DNA of 64,000 nucleotides from Chondrosia reniformis. Taxonomy: Eukaryota > Porifera > Demospongiae > Chondrillida > Chondrillidae. The position numbers and the translations under genes are program-made. The stretch is from positions 5,520,501-5,584,500 of the forward strand of contig OX359200.1 of NCBI GenBank assembly GCA_947172415.1. The letters are read 5' to 3'. Positions 12,601 to 34,952 of this stretch are shown here, one piece after another (the stretch's first letter is position 1; every line of letters begins with the position of its first letter). The notes under the pieces were generated by a model. The model saw nothing but the letters and a program-made list of their open reading frames with translations. It was not told the DNA's origin and did not search any database.

Positions 12601-14527
12601 CCAGGTTTGTAAGGCCCAGTGGAGAAGAAGAGAAGTAGAAGGAGAAAACTCTGGTATCCTCATTCAAAGCTCTCACTACGTAGGTTTAGTTACCTATTGG
12701 CCGTTATAGCATGTAAAATGGTACTAATGTACAGTGAACGGACAGTCTATATACAGTGGGACCTACGTATATAAACAGTCACCTCCCTTAATTGAAAGAT
12801 CACTTGCTTAAAGTGGCCACTCAATTGAGTATCAAAAATTGAAAAGTATACTTATAAACCATGAAAATCCAGTCACCTATTAATGTACTGCCCACTGCAG
12901 GTAATGGAACTATGCAGGTACTGCTGTATTAACAGATATCCTACATTCATTAGGTGGTTTGTGGCTACTTTGACGAGGGCTGGACAGATAGCATAACTTC
13001 TATTAGCCCATAATTGCATCACTATGACAACTATTTCTGTAGGCGGGGCTACAAATGATCAATGTCTACTATGGCAACTCAAAGGATTTGAGCACCAATT
13101 TCTGAAGTCACAATGCGGACAGTGCTCCAGCTCCAGAAAGTGCATCAGATTGTGAGAATAAGGCCATTAGTAATGTAATTGTTATAATATAGGACAAGAG
13201 GCCAAACAGTAGATTCGACTTAAACTACATTTACCCATTTCAAGAGAGATGATATAAAGAACAATTTAGCAGCATCTATGTACACGGTTTTATGAACATA
13301 CAAATTTAAAGAACTATTAATGTACGCACTTTATGTACGTACATTGCTAGAAATCAACTCTTCTGGGGGTTTGAGGAAGAGTTGAGAGGAATAAGGACGT
13401 CTGCTATGGTATAATGTCATAACATGACATTTAGAGATTAACAGTATTTTGGGGAAGCCCCTCCATAATCCTAAAACTGAACACTTCATACAATTGGGGA
13501 AGCCCCTCCATAATCCTAAAACTGAACACTTCATACAAGCAAGCAAACACAAAACAGTAGGATGGGTTGCTAGGATACACTTTGTGGTCCTCTGTTGGCG
13601 TCAAGAGTCCTAGGTAGTAGTCTCTCGGATCTGAGTAAGTGGACGAAGTGGCCTCCCAGGAAGCTGCAGATATAAGAGGTGGAGAATGCAATGCGTTTTA
13701 GCTGCACAACACTCTATATAATAATACAATATGGTATAATCTATGAATAAACTATTACACCATTTTTTACATGCTACATCTACTTCAGAATAACGACCCA
13801 CACTAAACCTAGTGAGAGCTTTGCATGAGGATACAAGAGTTTTCTCCTTCTACTTCTCTTCTTCTCCACTTGGCCATGTAAGCTTATCGTCTCGAGTACG
13901 TACAATTTCAACTTTGCTATTTATCTGTCTAGGAAATCAGACTTTTAAAAAAACTTTGTGTCATACTATTGCCAACAGTGTCTTTAGAAAAATGGCGCTT
14001 TAGACAAAAGCCCATGTTAAACGTTACCCAATCACATTAGCCTATATCCTGCAGAGAATCTATCAACTTTGTAATGCTTGCAATAATGCAATGATTCGCT
14101 TCCTTTACATATAGGTAGGATAGCAGAGCCTATAGCTACATACATACCTAACAATATTCCTATGTAAAATGGCTAGATATAGCGCTGGGCCTATTAATTG
14201 AATTTCCTCGAACACAATGTTCACATAGTTGGCCCCTATGGTTGGCCTATAGCATTTCAAATGTAGTTATTGCAAATATAAGATTGTGCTGTTTCTTTGA
14301 CTTACTTTCTTCTTCAATAATGTCAAGAGAGGTATGGACGATCTGTTGTAAGTTTAAATCAGCATCACTCGGCACACCATAAGAACGGAAATAAATGGGC
14401 ACATTCTGAGAAAAGGAAAGGGTAAAGTCAAAGCACTAGTCATAGATGGTGGAATCAATACACACGATACACCTCGTACACTTACTTCCTTGGAAAGCAC
14501 AGATACGCCAACTACATTGACGGCCAT
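9627..14527 (-). CDS. TRAPPC2L: TRAPPC2L, trafficking protein particle complex subunit 2-like
   Basis: TRAPPC2L is a longin/sedlin-fold subunit of the TRAPP complexes, which act as exchange factors for Rab GTPases in ER-Golgi and Golgi traffic. Six exons were read: 14527-14486, 14405-14306, 13663-13579, 10109-10022, 9959-9880 and 9684-9627. They join in frame to 150 residues (human about 140). Recognisable stretches are VPIYFRSYG, IVHTSLDIIEE, YYLGLLTPTEDHKVY, RVKFVLITDS and VANPFYLIGEKI, all in the expected family order. The third donor is GT/GTATCC. It restores HKVYGY, as in the human protein. The segment TSWEATSSTYSDPRD before YYLGLL is not clearly like the human sequence. LYRM4 follows 98 bases later on the same strand. 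Introns hold several copies of repeat R1. Confidence 0.9.
10338..10568. repeat. Two-copy tandem duplication of about 115 bp
   Basis: Two adjacent copies share AACAGCATTTGAGAT, then GAGAGAATTTGGGATTTTAA, ATCCTTTTGCCTCTCAAA and ACATAAGAGGACCCA. They differ by scattered substitutions. The duplication is in TRAPPC2L intron 3. Confidence 0.85.
10985..11150 (-). repeat. Dispersed repeat family R1, reverse copy
   Basis: Shows the R1 blocks in reverse order: ACTCCCAGAGTCAC, TTTCCCAGAAACAGCTGTAT, GCCCAGTGGAGAAGATGAA, GTATCCTCATCCAAAGCTC and TTAGATTATTCATACG. Confidence 0.65.
11995..12085 (-). repeat. Dispersed repeat family R1, partial reverse copy
   Basis: Contains AACACTCCCAGGGTCTCTGA, GGTGGAATTCCAGAAATAGC and CCCAGTGGAGAAAGGAAGAA. 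The distal half is missing. Confidence 0.6.
12528..12722 (-). repeat. Dispersed repeat family R1, longest reverse copy
   Basis: Contains GATTCCCAGGGTCACTGACA, AGGGTGGAATATCCAGAAAC, CCCAGTGGAGAAGAAGAGAA, AACTCTGGTATCCTCATTCA and ends near TTATAGCATGTAAAATGG. An internal copy of TTCAAAGCTC/CAGGTTT is inserted in the middle. Confidence 0.65.
13451..13539. repeat. 45-bp perfect tandem duplication
   Basis: GGGGAAGCCCCTCCATAATC then CTAAAACTGAACACTTCATA occurs twice in direct succession without mismatch. It lies in TRAPPC2L intron 3, just downstream of exon 3. Confidence 0.9.
13728..13885 (+). repeat. Dispersed repeat family R1, plus copy
   Basis: Contains TATTACACCATTTTTTACAT, GCTACATCTACTTCAGAATA, AACCTAGTGAGAGCTTTGCA, TGAGGATACAAGAGTTTTCT and TCTCTTCTTCTCCACTTGGC. 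It is in the same order as the 7.98-kb copy and reversed relative to 12.53 kb. It sits in TRAPPC2L intron 2. Confidence 0.65.
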
Positions 14528-15315
14528 TTTATATTACCTGCTCTCTCTCCACAGAACATGCATGTGTATTGTATGATCTACATAGATTATAATTCAAAAC
14601 GCAACTTTATCAACTTGACTGTATCAGAATTCACAGATATACAGTATATGTATTTAATAATATGTACCATAATTATACAATAATTTACAAGAGTATACTG
14701 AATGGTCATCTTTGATAAATTGTACATAAGTAAAAAAAAGAATTGTTCAAACAATAATAGTTCTTAAATTGTTCTTCAAGTGTTCTTCAAGTTTGTAAAG
14801 AGACCATGTTCTTAGCTTTGCTTCTTCTCCTCCAATTGAGTGGTTCCTGGATTGTTGGTACTGTACTTCGCTTTGCATCACTTTACTGAGTGTAGTAAAG
14901 GTGATCCCAGGGCACACCACGGGGAGGTAGAAGTACTTCGTGCCCCAAAAGGCCTCCGGTTTCTCAACTCTGTTTGACACTTCCACTACTTGCGTCGTAA
15001 GAGAAGTTGCTCGGGAACGGTCCGGCGTACCTGACCGACCTGTGACCAGTTACTAGTCCTGCACTGCCTCACGCTACGGACAGAACAAGCCCGACCCTGG
15101 CGGACCACAAACTCCCACCAATGAGAATCATCATGTGCACACAACGCAGCTTGAGAGCACTGTACACAGACTTTAGCTCATTGGGATCGGCCAGGTTGCT
15201 TTAGAGTAGGGACCCATCGATGAACTACAAGAAAAGAATTAGAGAATAAAATAATTACCAGCATAGAACATAAACATTATTTGAGTATAATACACATGCG
15301 CATGTAAAATTCCAA

Positions 15316-15335
15316 ATGCAAATGCAAATGCAAAT
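15316..15335 (+). promoter_or_regulatory. Three overlapping ATGCAAAT octamers
   Basis: ATGCAAAT occurs at 15316, 15322 and 15328, with a 6-bp period. This is the consensus octamer bound by POU/Oct-type factors in animals. It lies about 790 bp upstream of the TRAPPC2L start. A chance hexamer microsatellite is an equally simple explanation. Confidence 0.35.
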
Positions 15336-15359
15336 GTCTTCCAAATTAAACCAACCTGA

Positions 15360-15575
15360 TGTGGCAGCCTACAATAGCTTCCTGACCGACTACGTAGTGG
15401 CACTGGACCACACCAACCTCCAGGTACGGGTCGTATAGCAAGAATCCCGCAAGTGCCAATTTAACACACAAGCAGGATTAATAGTGAGATACATCTCCAG
15501 GCACTAACCCATAGGTAGAGAGACCACCCCACTATACGAACACCGATGACCCTTCGGATAGGCATGTACCATTAC
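15360..15575 (+). repeat. Left arm of a diverged inverted repeat pair
   Basis: Shared blocks with the reverse complement of about 17,225-17,430 are GGCAGCCTACAA, CATAGTGGCACTGGAC-like sequence, CTCCAGGTAC, GAGAGACCACC and TACGAACACCGATGACCCTT. The two arms are about 1.6 kb apart. They are either two independent copies of a dispersed element or the ends of a foldback element. Confidence 0.7.
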
Positions 15576-17224
15576 TCGTACTCCAAGAATGGTTGGCGCA
15601 TCGATCCACACCAAAGTAGACCTCCAGAGTTGATAGCCCGGAGGCCAAAGACTGAAAATTCCCTCGACTATTTATTAGAACTTGTCGGCGGGAAACATCG
15701 TGAACTTGGCGGAAAATCGTGGAAGCAAAATTCTGTTTATTGTTTTCGATGTCATGTTCAAGAACAATAGACAACATGCAGAACATGACCCGGCCTATTC
15801 AGCAAGTTGTTATTGTTATTGAATTTCGACTAGAAATCATTCATGACTATTCAGCGAAGCAAATCATATAATGTACAGTGACCCCATGGATAAAAGTGCT
15901 TAATTAATAAACAAGCTATCAATATCTTAATGAACCTCTAATTGTTTCAATAATAATCTCTTGCTAGCGCATGAATCGACATGTGAATCAACATGTTTCA
16001 TGCGCAACACAGGACAACGTTACATTCAGAATTTTAACATTAAAGGTTTGTGAGTTTTTCATTTTTACGTGTGTGCATACGTAGCTAAATCCTCGTGCCT
16101 CAATTTTTGAATCCAAAATGGCCGGTGCTCAAATTGCAAGATGTATCTTGGCGTACGTTGTCCGTGCCTAAACTAAACTACACTCATTGGTAGATTATCT
16201 TGTTTAGAGAACCAGATAAACTATATAGTTACTTTAAATGAAGTCTATAATGTTTATTTTTCTTTTAAGTTATAATGTTATGATTAATCAGCATCGTTAC
16301 TTCATGTAAATACTTTTTACTTGTGAGACTGTTTAAAAGGTAATTTGTACTTAACGTTTATACAAACTAACATAAATTTTGATTAGACAAGTATATGTTT
16401 TATTGTGCAGTATATACTTGATTTGCTGTACATTCATCTATTTATAGAATTGTCATGGAAGTCAAATATCAGTTACCTAGCAACATGTCCAATTAAGAAG
16501 CAAGGAGACTGAGTGAAATTATTATTATCGACTTGACCTATTTAGGTGGGAAAAGATAGTGAAAAGAAAGTGTTGGATCAAGCATGGAATTTACAGTGGG
16601 TATAACAACAGTATTGATCCTGTATTATTACATTTGTTCAATGGGACCACCAGATTTAGCATGTCTACCAGTCCCTAGTAACTAGTAACTCTCAGCTACT
16701 GTAATTTAGTTAGGGGAGGTGTGTAATACATGTTTAACAGGTTCTCTGTATCCTATAGATCAGTTTGCCTTGTTATTTGACTATGAACGTTTGGCTGTGA
16801 AGTTTTTTGTACGTACTTAGGAATCATGTATATTCTTAAATATGTACTGTAGACAACTTTATAGTTACATGGGAATCATTCATCATTCATGCTCTTAATA
16901 AAGTTCATTTGTACTTTAATTAAGACATTGTACTACCAGCTAAGTTAATGTTCCAATAATTGTTCAGTTGCAGCCTGAATTGATTGCATGGATTGCAGTT
17001 GTTGCTATGGTAATCTTGTTATTTAGATGTAACCATGGTAATTTGTACTTGGTTGGTTGTATGAACTTTTTGTTCTTAAATGTCAGGCATGTTTTCCTCA
17101 AGTCTGACTAGAATGATAAGAATTACACTAGCTATAGGTTTTTAAATTTTTGTGTCTTAAAGTGATGAAGGAAGGTACGTAATGTTAGGTTAACCAAAGG
17201 ATGTGAAAACCATGGTAGGAGCAC

Positions 17225-17430
17225 AACCATGGTACCATGTGACAAGGGTCATCGGTGTTCGTATTTTGAGGTGGTCTCTCCATCTAAGGGGTTAGGGCTC
17301 GGAGCAGATCTCCCTATTAATCCACCTTGTGGGTTCTTACTACGTACTTACTATGACCTGTACCTGGAGGAGCGTGGGTCCAGTGCCACTATGTAGTCGA
17401 TCAGGCACCCCTGTTGTAGGCTGCCGCATC
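17225..17430 (-). repeat. Right arm of the diverged inverted repeat pair
   Basis: Reverse-complement partner of about 15,360-15,575, with matching AAGGGTCATCGGTGTTCGTA, GGTGGTCTCTC, GTACCTGGAGG and GTAGGCTGCCGC blocks. No coding function is visible. Confidence 0.7.
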
Positions 17431-19407
17431 AGGTTGGCAATTTTCTGTAAGCTAGCTCTGTTATACCACAGTGGTTTAAGTGGTTTGTATGTGAGTCTTG
17501 TGACAGGTTTGTGTATATACAACATTTTGAAACCAAATATTTTGTGTGTATGACAAGTTCTTCCCAGCTGGTGGAATTCCCAATTAGATTACCTGATAAT
17601 TATAAGTTAACACCTGACAGTTCAAAGCTAGCCTTATATAATTGATTACAACAGCTATGCTTTTTTGGTGTTGCTATGGTAATTAGTACACAATAGTTGT
17701 AGATCTATTTTAGAATTTGTTACAGGTCAAGCCATGTAGGTAAATTTTATTAAACAAATATTTAAACGCTTCTGTTGGCTATCCTAATTTGCTAAGAATA
17801 GAACGGTAAATCTTACTACTCTACTGACCTTTGAGGCTTACATGTTAAATCATCCCTTAACTATATAATATTAATTTAGTTTAGTTTGTATAGTATGATC
17901 ATGGAAATCTGTACCAAGCTTCTAATTGTTTTCAATTTGCACTGTAGTTCTACAATTCCTATATTACAGACAAAAGTTTCATTTTGTGCAGTTTCCATGG
18001 TAACCCAGTAGCCCTTGTAACAATAAAGGCAAATGAGTAATTCTTTAATTCCATTCATTCACCCATAATGTAATGTCATCTTACTGACCCGTGTAATATA
18101 AAAGTAATTAAGAAATGAAGTTAGAAGTAAAGATGTCAGTGCTGGCAGCAGTGACTAGCAGATCTGTAAAGGTTATATACAGTTTTTGAATGTTTTTATT
18201 TAATTTATGCAATGGCTTTAAACAGATATGTCTTCTCAATTTTGTGTTAATTGATAATTAAATATGTGACTGCATATTGGTTAATGTACACGTCTATTAT
18301 AACAACTGGCTTTAGGAGGATATTCCTTTTAATGTGCATGTGTGATATTGTTATTGTTACTGCTAAAGCTTAATTAAGTTGTATATAGTACATGGGTTCA
18401 TGTAGCCTATTGTCTAATTCCTCTCAATGGCTGTCAACTTACAGTTATAGAATAATTGATGTTTTTAGGATCACTTGCAAAACAACTTACTCTACTATTA
18501 CCATGGTAACAGCCTATGACAAATTAGGAATGGTACCAAAATCCATTAAGCTTCAGCAATAGCCATTAAATTGAATGTTTTGAAGGACTATCTAAATTTT
18601 AAGAATTAAGAATAATATTTAACTCTGACTATCAGTAGATTTGCATCTGGCATACTGTATATAGCCATGATCAATTAACCAATTTACCAATTTGCAATTG
18701 TGTACTGCCTCCTGACCACTTTGCCATGCATCTCTATGTTGTAGACATTCTTCATGTTTCTCTTGTTACAAGTGAATGTTTTTTTAGTTAATTAATGAGT
18801 TAGGGAAATTATTGCTATAATTAAAGGTCAAACTGGAGTAGATTAATTGATGTACACATTATATAAAGCCTTTTTGTGAAATATCTTTATATATAAGTTC
18901 ATTGATCATGTCTGTCTTAATCAAAAAATTATTATATGTTTATCTTCTAAGCCTCATGTGTGTCCATATAAGTGTATACGTATATATAAGATATACGTAT
19001 ATATAGGTACATATTTTTAAAACTGCACATTTTGTTTTCCCTTTTCTCTTTCCCCATGCAAAACAGTTTCTTCTCCAACAAAGTCAAATGAAGACTTTCT
19101 ATAGCAACCATGCAGTTCCATGGCAACAAATCTAATTAAGGAGTACCATAACTCTGAACTTGTATACTAGTGTTGAATGTGCATTTAGTGCTGCAATTGC
19201 AACTATATCAAATGCTAACACGTCAGAGTTACATGCATGCATTCAGCTACTTTTATTTATCTGATTCAGTGAATCATTGACTATTAAATGTCTGTTCATT
19301 TATTGTCTTAATTGTGGATTGAAGTCCTTTACATTAATATATCATTACATATATCATTAATGTCTTGCAAATTATACTCAAATATTGTTTGTTGCTGGTC
19401 CTAACAT

Positions 19408-31996
<12,589 letters not shown>

Positions 31997-32207
31997 CTTG
32001 AGGTTCACCCGCCAAATGAATGACAATTTATTTGGGTTCAATTTCTGTTTTCAAACCAATTACAAAAAGTTAGTATGGAAACAATGTAATGTATACAGAA
32101 TGTGTGCTTAAGTTTAATTATAAGAAGTGAACAATTCATGTATAGGCTGAAAGATAATTGGTTATTAGTTTGTAGTGTAGGATTACATGCTGTCTATCAG
32201 TTGCAGT

Positions 32208-34952
32208 TTAATCTTGCATGAACCATGCCTCATCAAGGAACTGAGGTAGCTTGTCTGAGACATCCGGAACATTCCATTTTTGGCAATACTTACTGAGTGG
32301 CTTGCTAGCATATTGGATGACCATCTGTCTAGCTTTGGTATTAAAGGCATCAGGATTGCATTTGTACTCGTTGGCTTTCACACTGTCAACAGTACCCATG
32401 ATACGAGAAGGATCAGTTTCAACAAACATGGCCTGAATACCAGTGAGGATCTCTGGCATTGTGAAATCGGGAGAGTAGTATTTTCTGTTCAAAATGGGTA
32501 GACCAATGCCTCCGTCTGTAGTGATACTGCAGAGATGGATCGGTGTCTCAAAGCGGACCTCAGGTGGTGATTCAGGGTAGTCGGGAGGGAAGGCGGCATA
32601 GAGAAGAAACACTCCACCTTCATACATGGAACCAGATGGACCCTCTATTAGAATCCTCCATGTGTCGACATGGTCTTTAATCGGATAGATAGAAATTCGT
32701 GAAACTTTTTGCATAGTGTTCACCATCTCTCTGAGGATACGCTTCAATCTTTTCTTTTGTATGTTTTTACCAGCTGTTGGCTCCTTCCAGTAGTACTTAG
32801 CCACTCGTGAAGGAGTAGTGACTGGGTTTTGAAGCTGTGGTTTGGCCAATATCCTCATTGACTGGGAGGTGGTGTAATCATTGCTATGAGAGGGGGGGGC
32901 TCTTAAAGCACTGGAGAGAAGCAGTTCACGCTCACAGATTTCCTCTACTTGTGTTATATCAGTGAAATGGAAGCAATAGCCTCCTGTGGAGAGGGCTATT
33001 GATTTAGCTTTGTTGTTTCTTGAACCTATGGCAATAAAATCCATTTTTACTCCTTTCTGTCTCATTATATGGATGCAGTCATGATGGCTATAACGAGATT
33101 CATTGTCTCCACCATCCGAAAGGCAAAGGAGGCGTCTGGTACTGGAGGGGTATCTCAAGCGAACCTCATCCAACTGATTACACCCGTCTATCATGGCATC
33201 CCACATGGCTGTCCTGCCACCTAACTGAATTCTTGAGGATTTATTCACTAAGATTTCAATAAATGCTTCTGCTGCTTCTGAGAGTTTAAAAATATGCTTA
33301 ACTTCGTCATCAAATGTTGTCAGGGCAACAGCATGCTTGTATCCATAAGCTATAGTTCGTTCAGCAAAAACCTTGAAACACTCTTTGGCTACTTCCAGTC
33401 TGGTTGATCTCCCAACTGCATCACCCATTGAATAACTGACATCAAGAAGAACTACTATGGCTTCATCTGGAGCTTCAGTGATGTAACTCCTCTCGTGAAA
33501 CCTATCACACCCACCAAATACTATAGCTTGTTGGTCTCTCTCAATCTTTTGGATTTCATATTTTACATCACGACCCTTTCCTGTTATTGGATCGAAAAGG
33601 TAAACAGACATTCCTTTCTGAGCAGTATCCTTTGAACGCTCAGTAAAGACCACCACATTCATTTTCCCATTGTATGTGAGGCATGGAGGAGGGTTTTCCT
33701 TTTGGCGCAGCTTCAAATCTTGAGCAGACCTAATGCGAAGGTAGGGTATCCTGTTAACTTGGGTAGCACTAACCGCAACCTGTTTTGGCATGGTAGAGTC
33801 AGGCCAGTTGCTTGGTTCTGCCAAGTCCCAGTACGTGGCCTCGTCATCCAGAGGTAGAGCAACCAGTAGCCGCTGTATGTGAGTATCCGTAGTGAAGTCT
33901 TTTTGAGAGCATGTGTAACAGACTATTCTTCCCTTATTTGACCTCTTAGGAATATCTAGTCTCCTGGAGCACTCATCGCAAAGAAGACTAATGCAGTGAT
34001 CAAAATCCTCAGGAAGGGCATCACCAGCTGAGGCAGAAGTGATGAGGTGAGCCCAACATTCTCGTGAGTGTTCATAGATTCCATTTTTAGGGACAGTTGC
34101 TGGCAGCATTGCTTTGAAGAGATTGTAGAGTCCCTCATGGATAGCTATTCTCTGGGCAGTACTGATCATTCTCCTATCAAAGAGCAGGGCAAGGGCTAGC
34201 ACTAGCGGGGGACAGGCAGTCAGCTTCATAATTAGGCCTAGTACCTTCAGATCGGTCTCATCACTGGCGATGTAGTGCGAGACAACAAGTAGTACCGAGA
34301 GGAAGAGTGACATTCCTTTTTCTGTTTGAGGCTCAAGTGGTGTGTACCTGCTGGAATCAAACAAGCTGTATCTCAGAAAGTACTTTCGCTTGGGAAGGTA
34401 TTCCAGGATAATCTCAGCTCCCTCTCTTAAGCCAGACTCATCAAGACTGTCTTCATCAGAATGTGCAATGACTTCTCCCTGATAAAGAAGGCTTATCCAT
34501 TCCATGGGTATATGCATAGTTGCACATATTTTTTGATACAGACTTAAGCAGGTATCAATATTCTGATCAACCCTAATAGTACAGCTCTTAACTCCTTTGA
34601 CGCTAAGGTGAGTCATCCCATCCTCATCAGGTTCATCAGGTGGTGACACCGGTTGCTGAAAATCATCATCACTGTACTGCTTTTTGCAAAATACAACAAG
34701 CAATAGTTCACTACTTCGAAACTGCCAATCCTTCAATGTCCATTGGGCAGTGATTTTGTTCCAGTTTAAGGGAACTCCATTGGGAAGAAAGAGTTGAAGT
34801 GCAATATCTGCTGCTGGTAGTCTGTGCATTTTCAAAATTTCTTTACTAATGTCTTCAATGGTAGAGTCTGAGGATAACCCTGTAATTTCTTTTTCACCTG
34901 GGGAGGGATACAGTGGTTGGAACGTTCTGTACTTCAGTATTCTATAAGCCAT
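32208..34952 (-). CDS. Ubl-Ubl/zinc/VWA/UBC-variant protein, single coding exon
   Basis: An uninterrupted 914-residue reading frame. Residues about 1-95 and 112-190 look ubiquitin-like; the second has WISLLYQGEVI and GLREGAEIILEYL. A four-Cys motif (C325, C328, C345, C348) suggests a zinc knuckle. A VWA domain spans about 495-680, with MIDAS residues DVSYS (504-508), a Thr in GGRTA and SDGGD (612-616). A UBC fold fills about 735-880, with FPPDYPESPPEVRF typical of E2 enzymes. The catalytic Cys position is Gly (GGIGLPIL, about 817) and HPN is replaced by LCS, so it should be a UEV-like non-catalytic E2 variant. An AG acceptor 16 bases before the ATG and a GTAAGT donor near 35,141 suggest a 5' UTR intron. 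The end is 212 bases from SUPT16H. The function is unknown; a role in ubiquitin signalling is inferred. Confidence 0.9.
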   Translation of the reverse strand: MAYRILKYRTFQPLYPSPGEKEITGLSSDSTIEDISKEILKMHRLPAADIALQLFLPNGVPLNWNKITAQWTLKDWQFRSSELLLVVFCKKQYSDDDFQQPVSPPDEPDEDGMTHLSVKGVKSCTIRVDQNIDTCLSLYQKICATMHIPMEWISLLYQGEVIAHSDEDSLDESGLREGAEIILEYLPKRKYFLRYSLFDSSRYTPLEPQTEKGMSLFLSVLLVVSHYIASDETDLKVLGLIMKLTACPPLVLALALLFDRRMISTAQRIAIHEGLYNLFKAMLPATVPKNGIYEHSRECWAHLITSASAGDALPEDFDHCISLLCDECSRRLDIPKRSNKGRIVCYTCSQKDFTTDTHIQRLLVALPLDDEATYWDLAEPSNWPDSTMPKQVAVSATQVNRIPYLRIRSAQDLKLRQKENPPPCLTYNGKMNVVVFTERSKDTAQKGMSVYLFDPITGKGRDVKYEIQKIERDQQAIVFGGCDRFHERSYITEAPDEAIVVLLDVSYSMGDAVGRSTRLEVAKECFKVFAERTIAYGYKHAVALTTFDDEVKHIFKLSEAAEAFIEILVNKSSRIQLGGRTAMWDAMIDGCNQLDEVRLRYPSSTRRLLCLSDGGDNESRYSHHDCIHIMRQKGVKMDFIAIGSRNNKAKSIALSTGGYCFHFTDITQVEEICERELLLSSALRAPPSHSNDYTTSQSMRILAKPQLQNPVTTPSRVAKYYWKEPTAGKNIQKKRLKRILREMVNTMQKVSRISIYPIKDHVDTWRILIEGPSGSMYEGGVFLLYAAFPPDYPESPPEVRFETPIHLCSITTDGGIGLPILNRKYYSPDFTMPEILTGIQAMFVETDPSRIMGTVDSVKANEYKCNPDAFNTKARQMVIQYASKPLSKYCQKWNVPDVSDKLPQFLDEAWFMQD

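Larger units (their letters stand above)
14528..19407. other. Intergenic region between TRAPPC2L and SUPT16H
   Basis: No gene could be recognised. It holds a G+C-richer block at about 14,880-15,230 with a minus-strand open frame (14747-14986) that I do not recognise. It holds three overlapping ATGCAAAT octamers at 15,316-15,335. It also holds a diverged inverted repeat pair (about 15,360-15,575 and 17,225-17,430). A possible plus-strand start at 16,118 reads MAGAQIARCILA before a GTACG donor, but no following exon could be confirmed. The remainder is A+T rich. Confidence 0.5.

Noticed and set aside
13451-13546. Extending TRAPPC2L exon 3 through the duplicated 45-bp segment
   Set aside because: It would insert non-homologous residues. 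The donor GT/GTATCC at 13,579 restores HKVYGY and keeps the frame.
14747-14986. Minus-strand frame starting MEVSNRVEKPEAFWGTKYFY
   Set aside because: It lies in a G+C-richer block, but no family, no splice partners and no upstream exons were recognised.
15532-15786. Overlapping open frames on both strands at 15.5-15.8 kb
   Set aside because: They overlap the inverted repeat arm and have no recognisable domain.
16118-16160. Possible first exon MAGAQIARCILA on the plus strand
   Set aside because: A good donor follows, but no downstream exon with matching phase could be identified in 16.2-19.4 kb.
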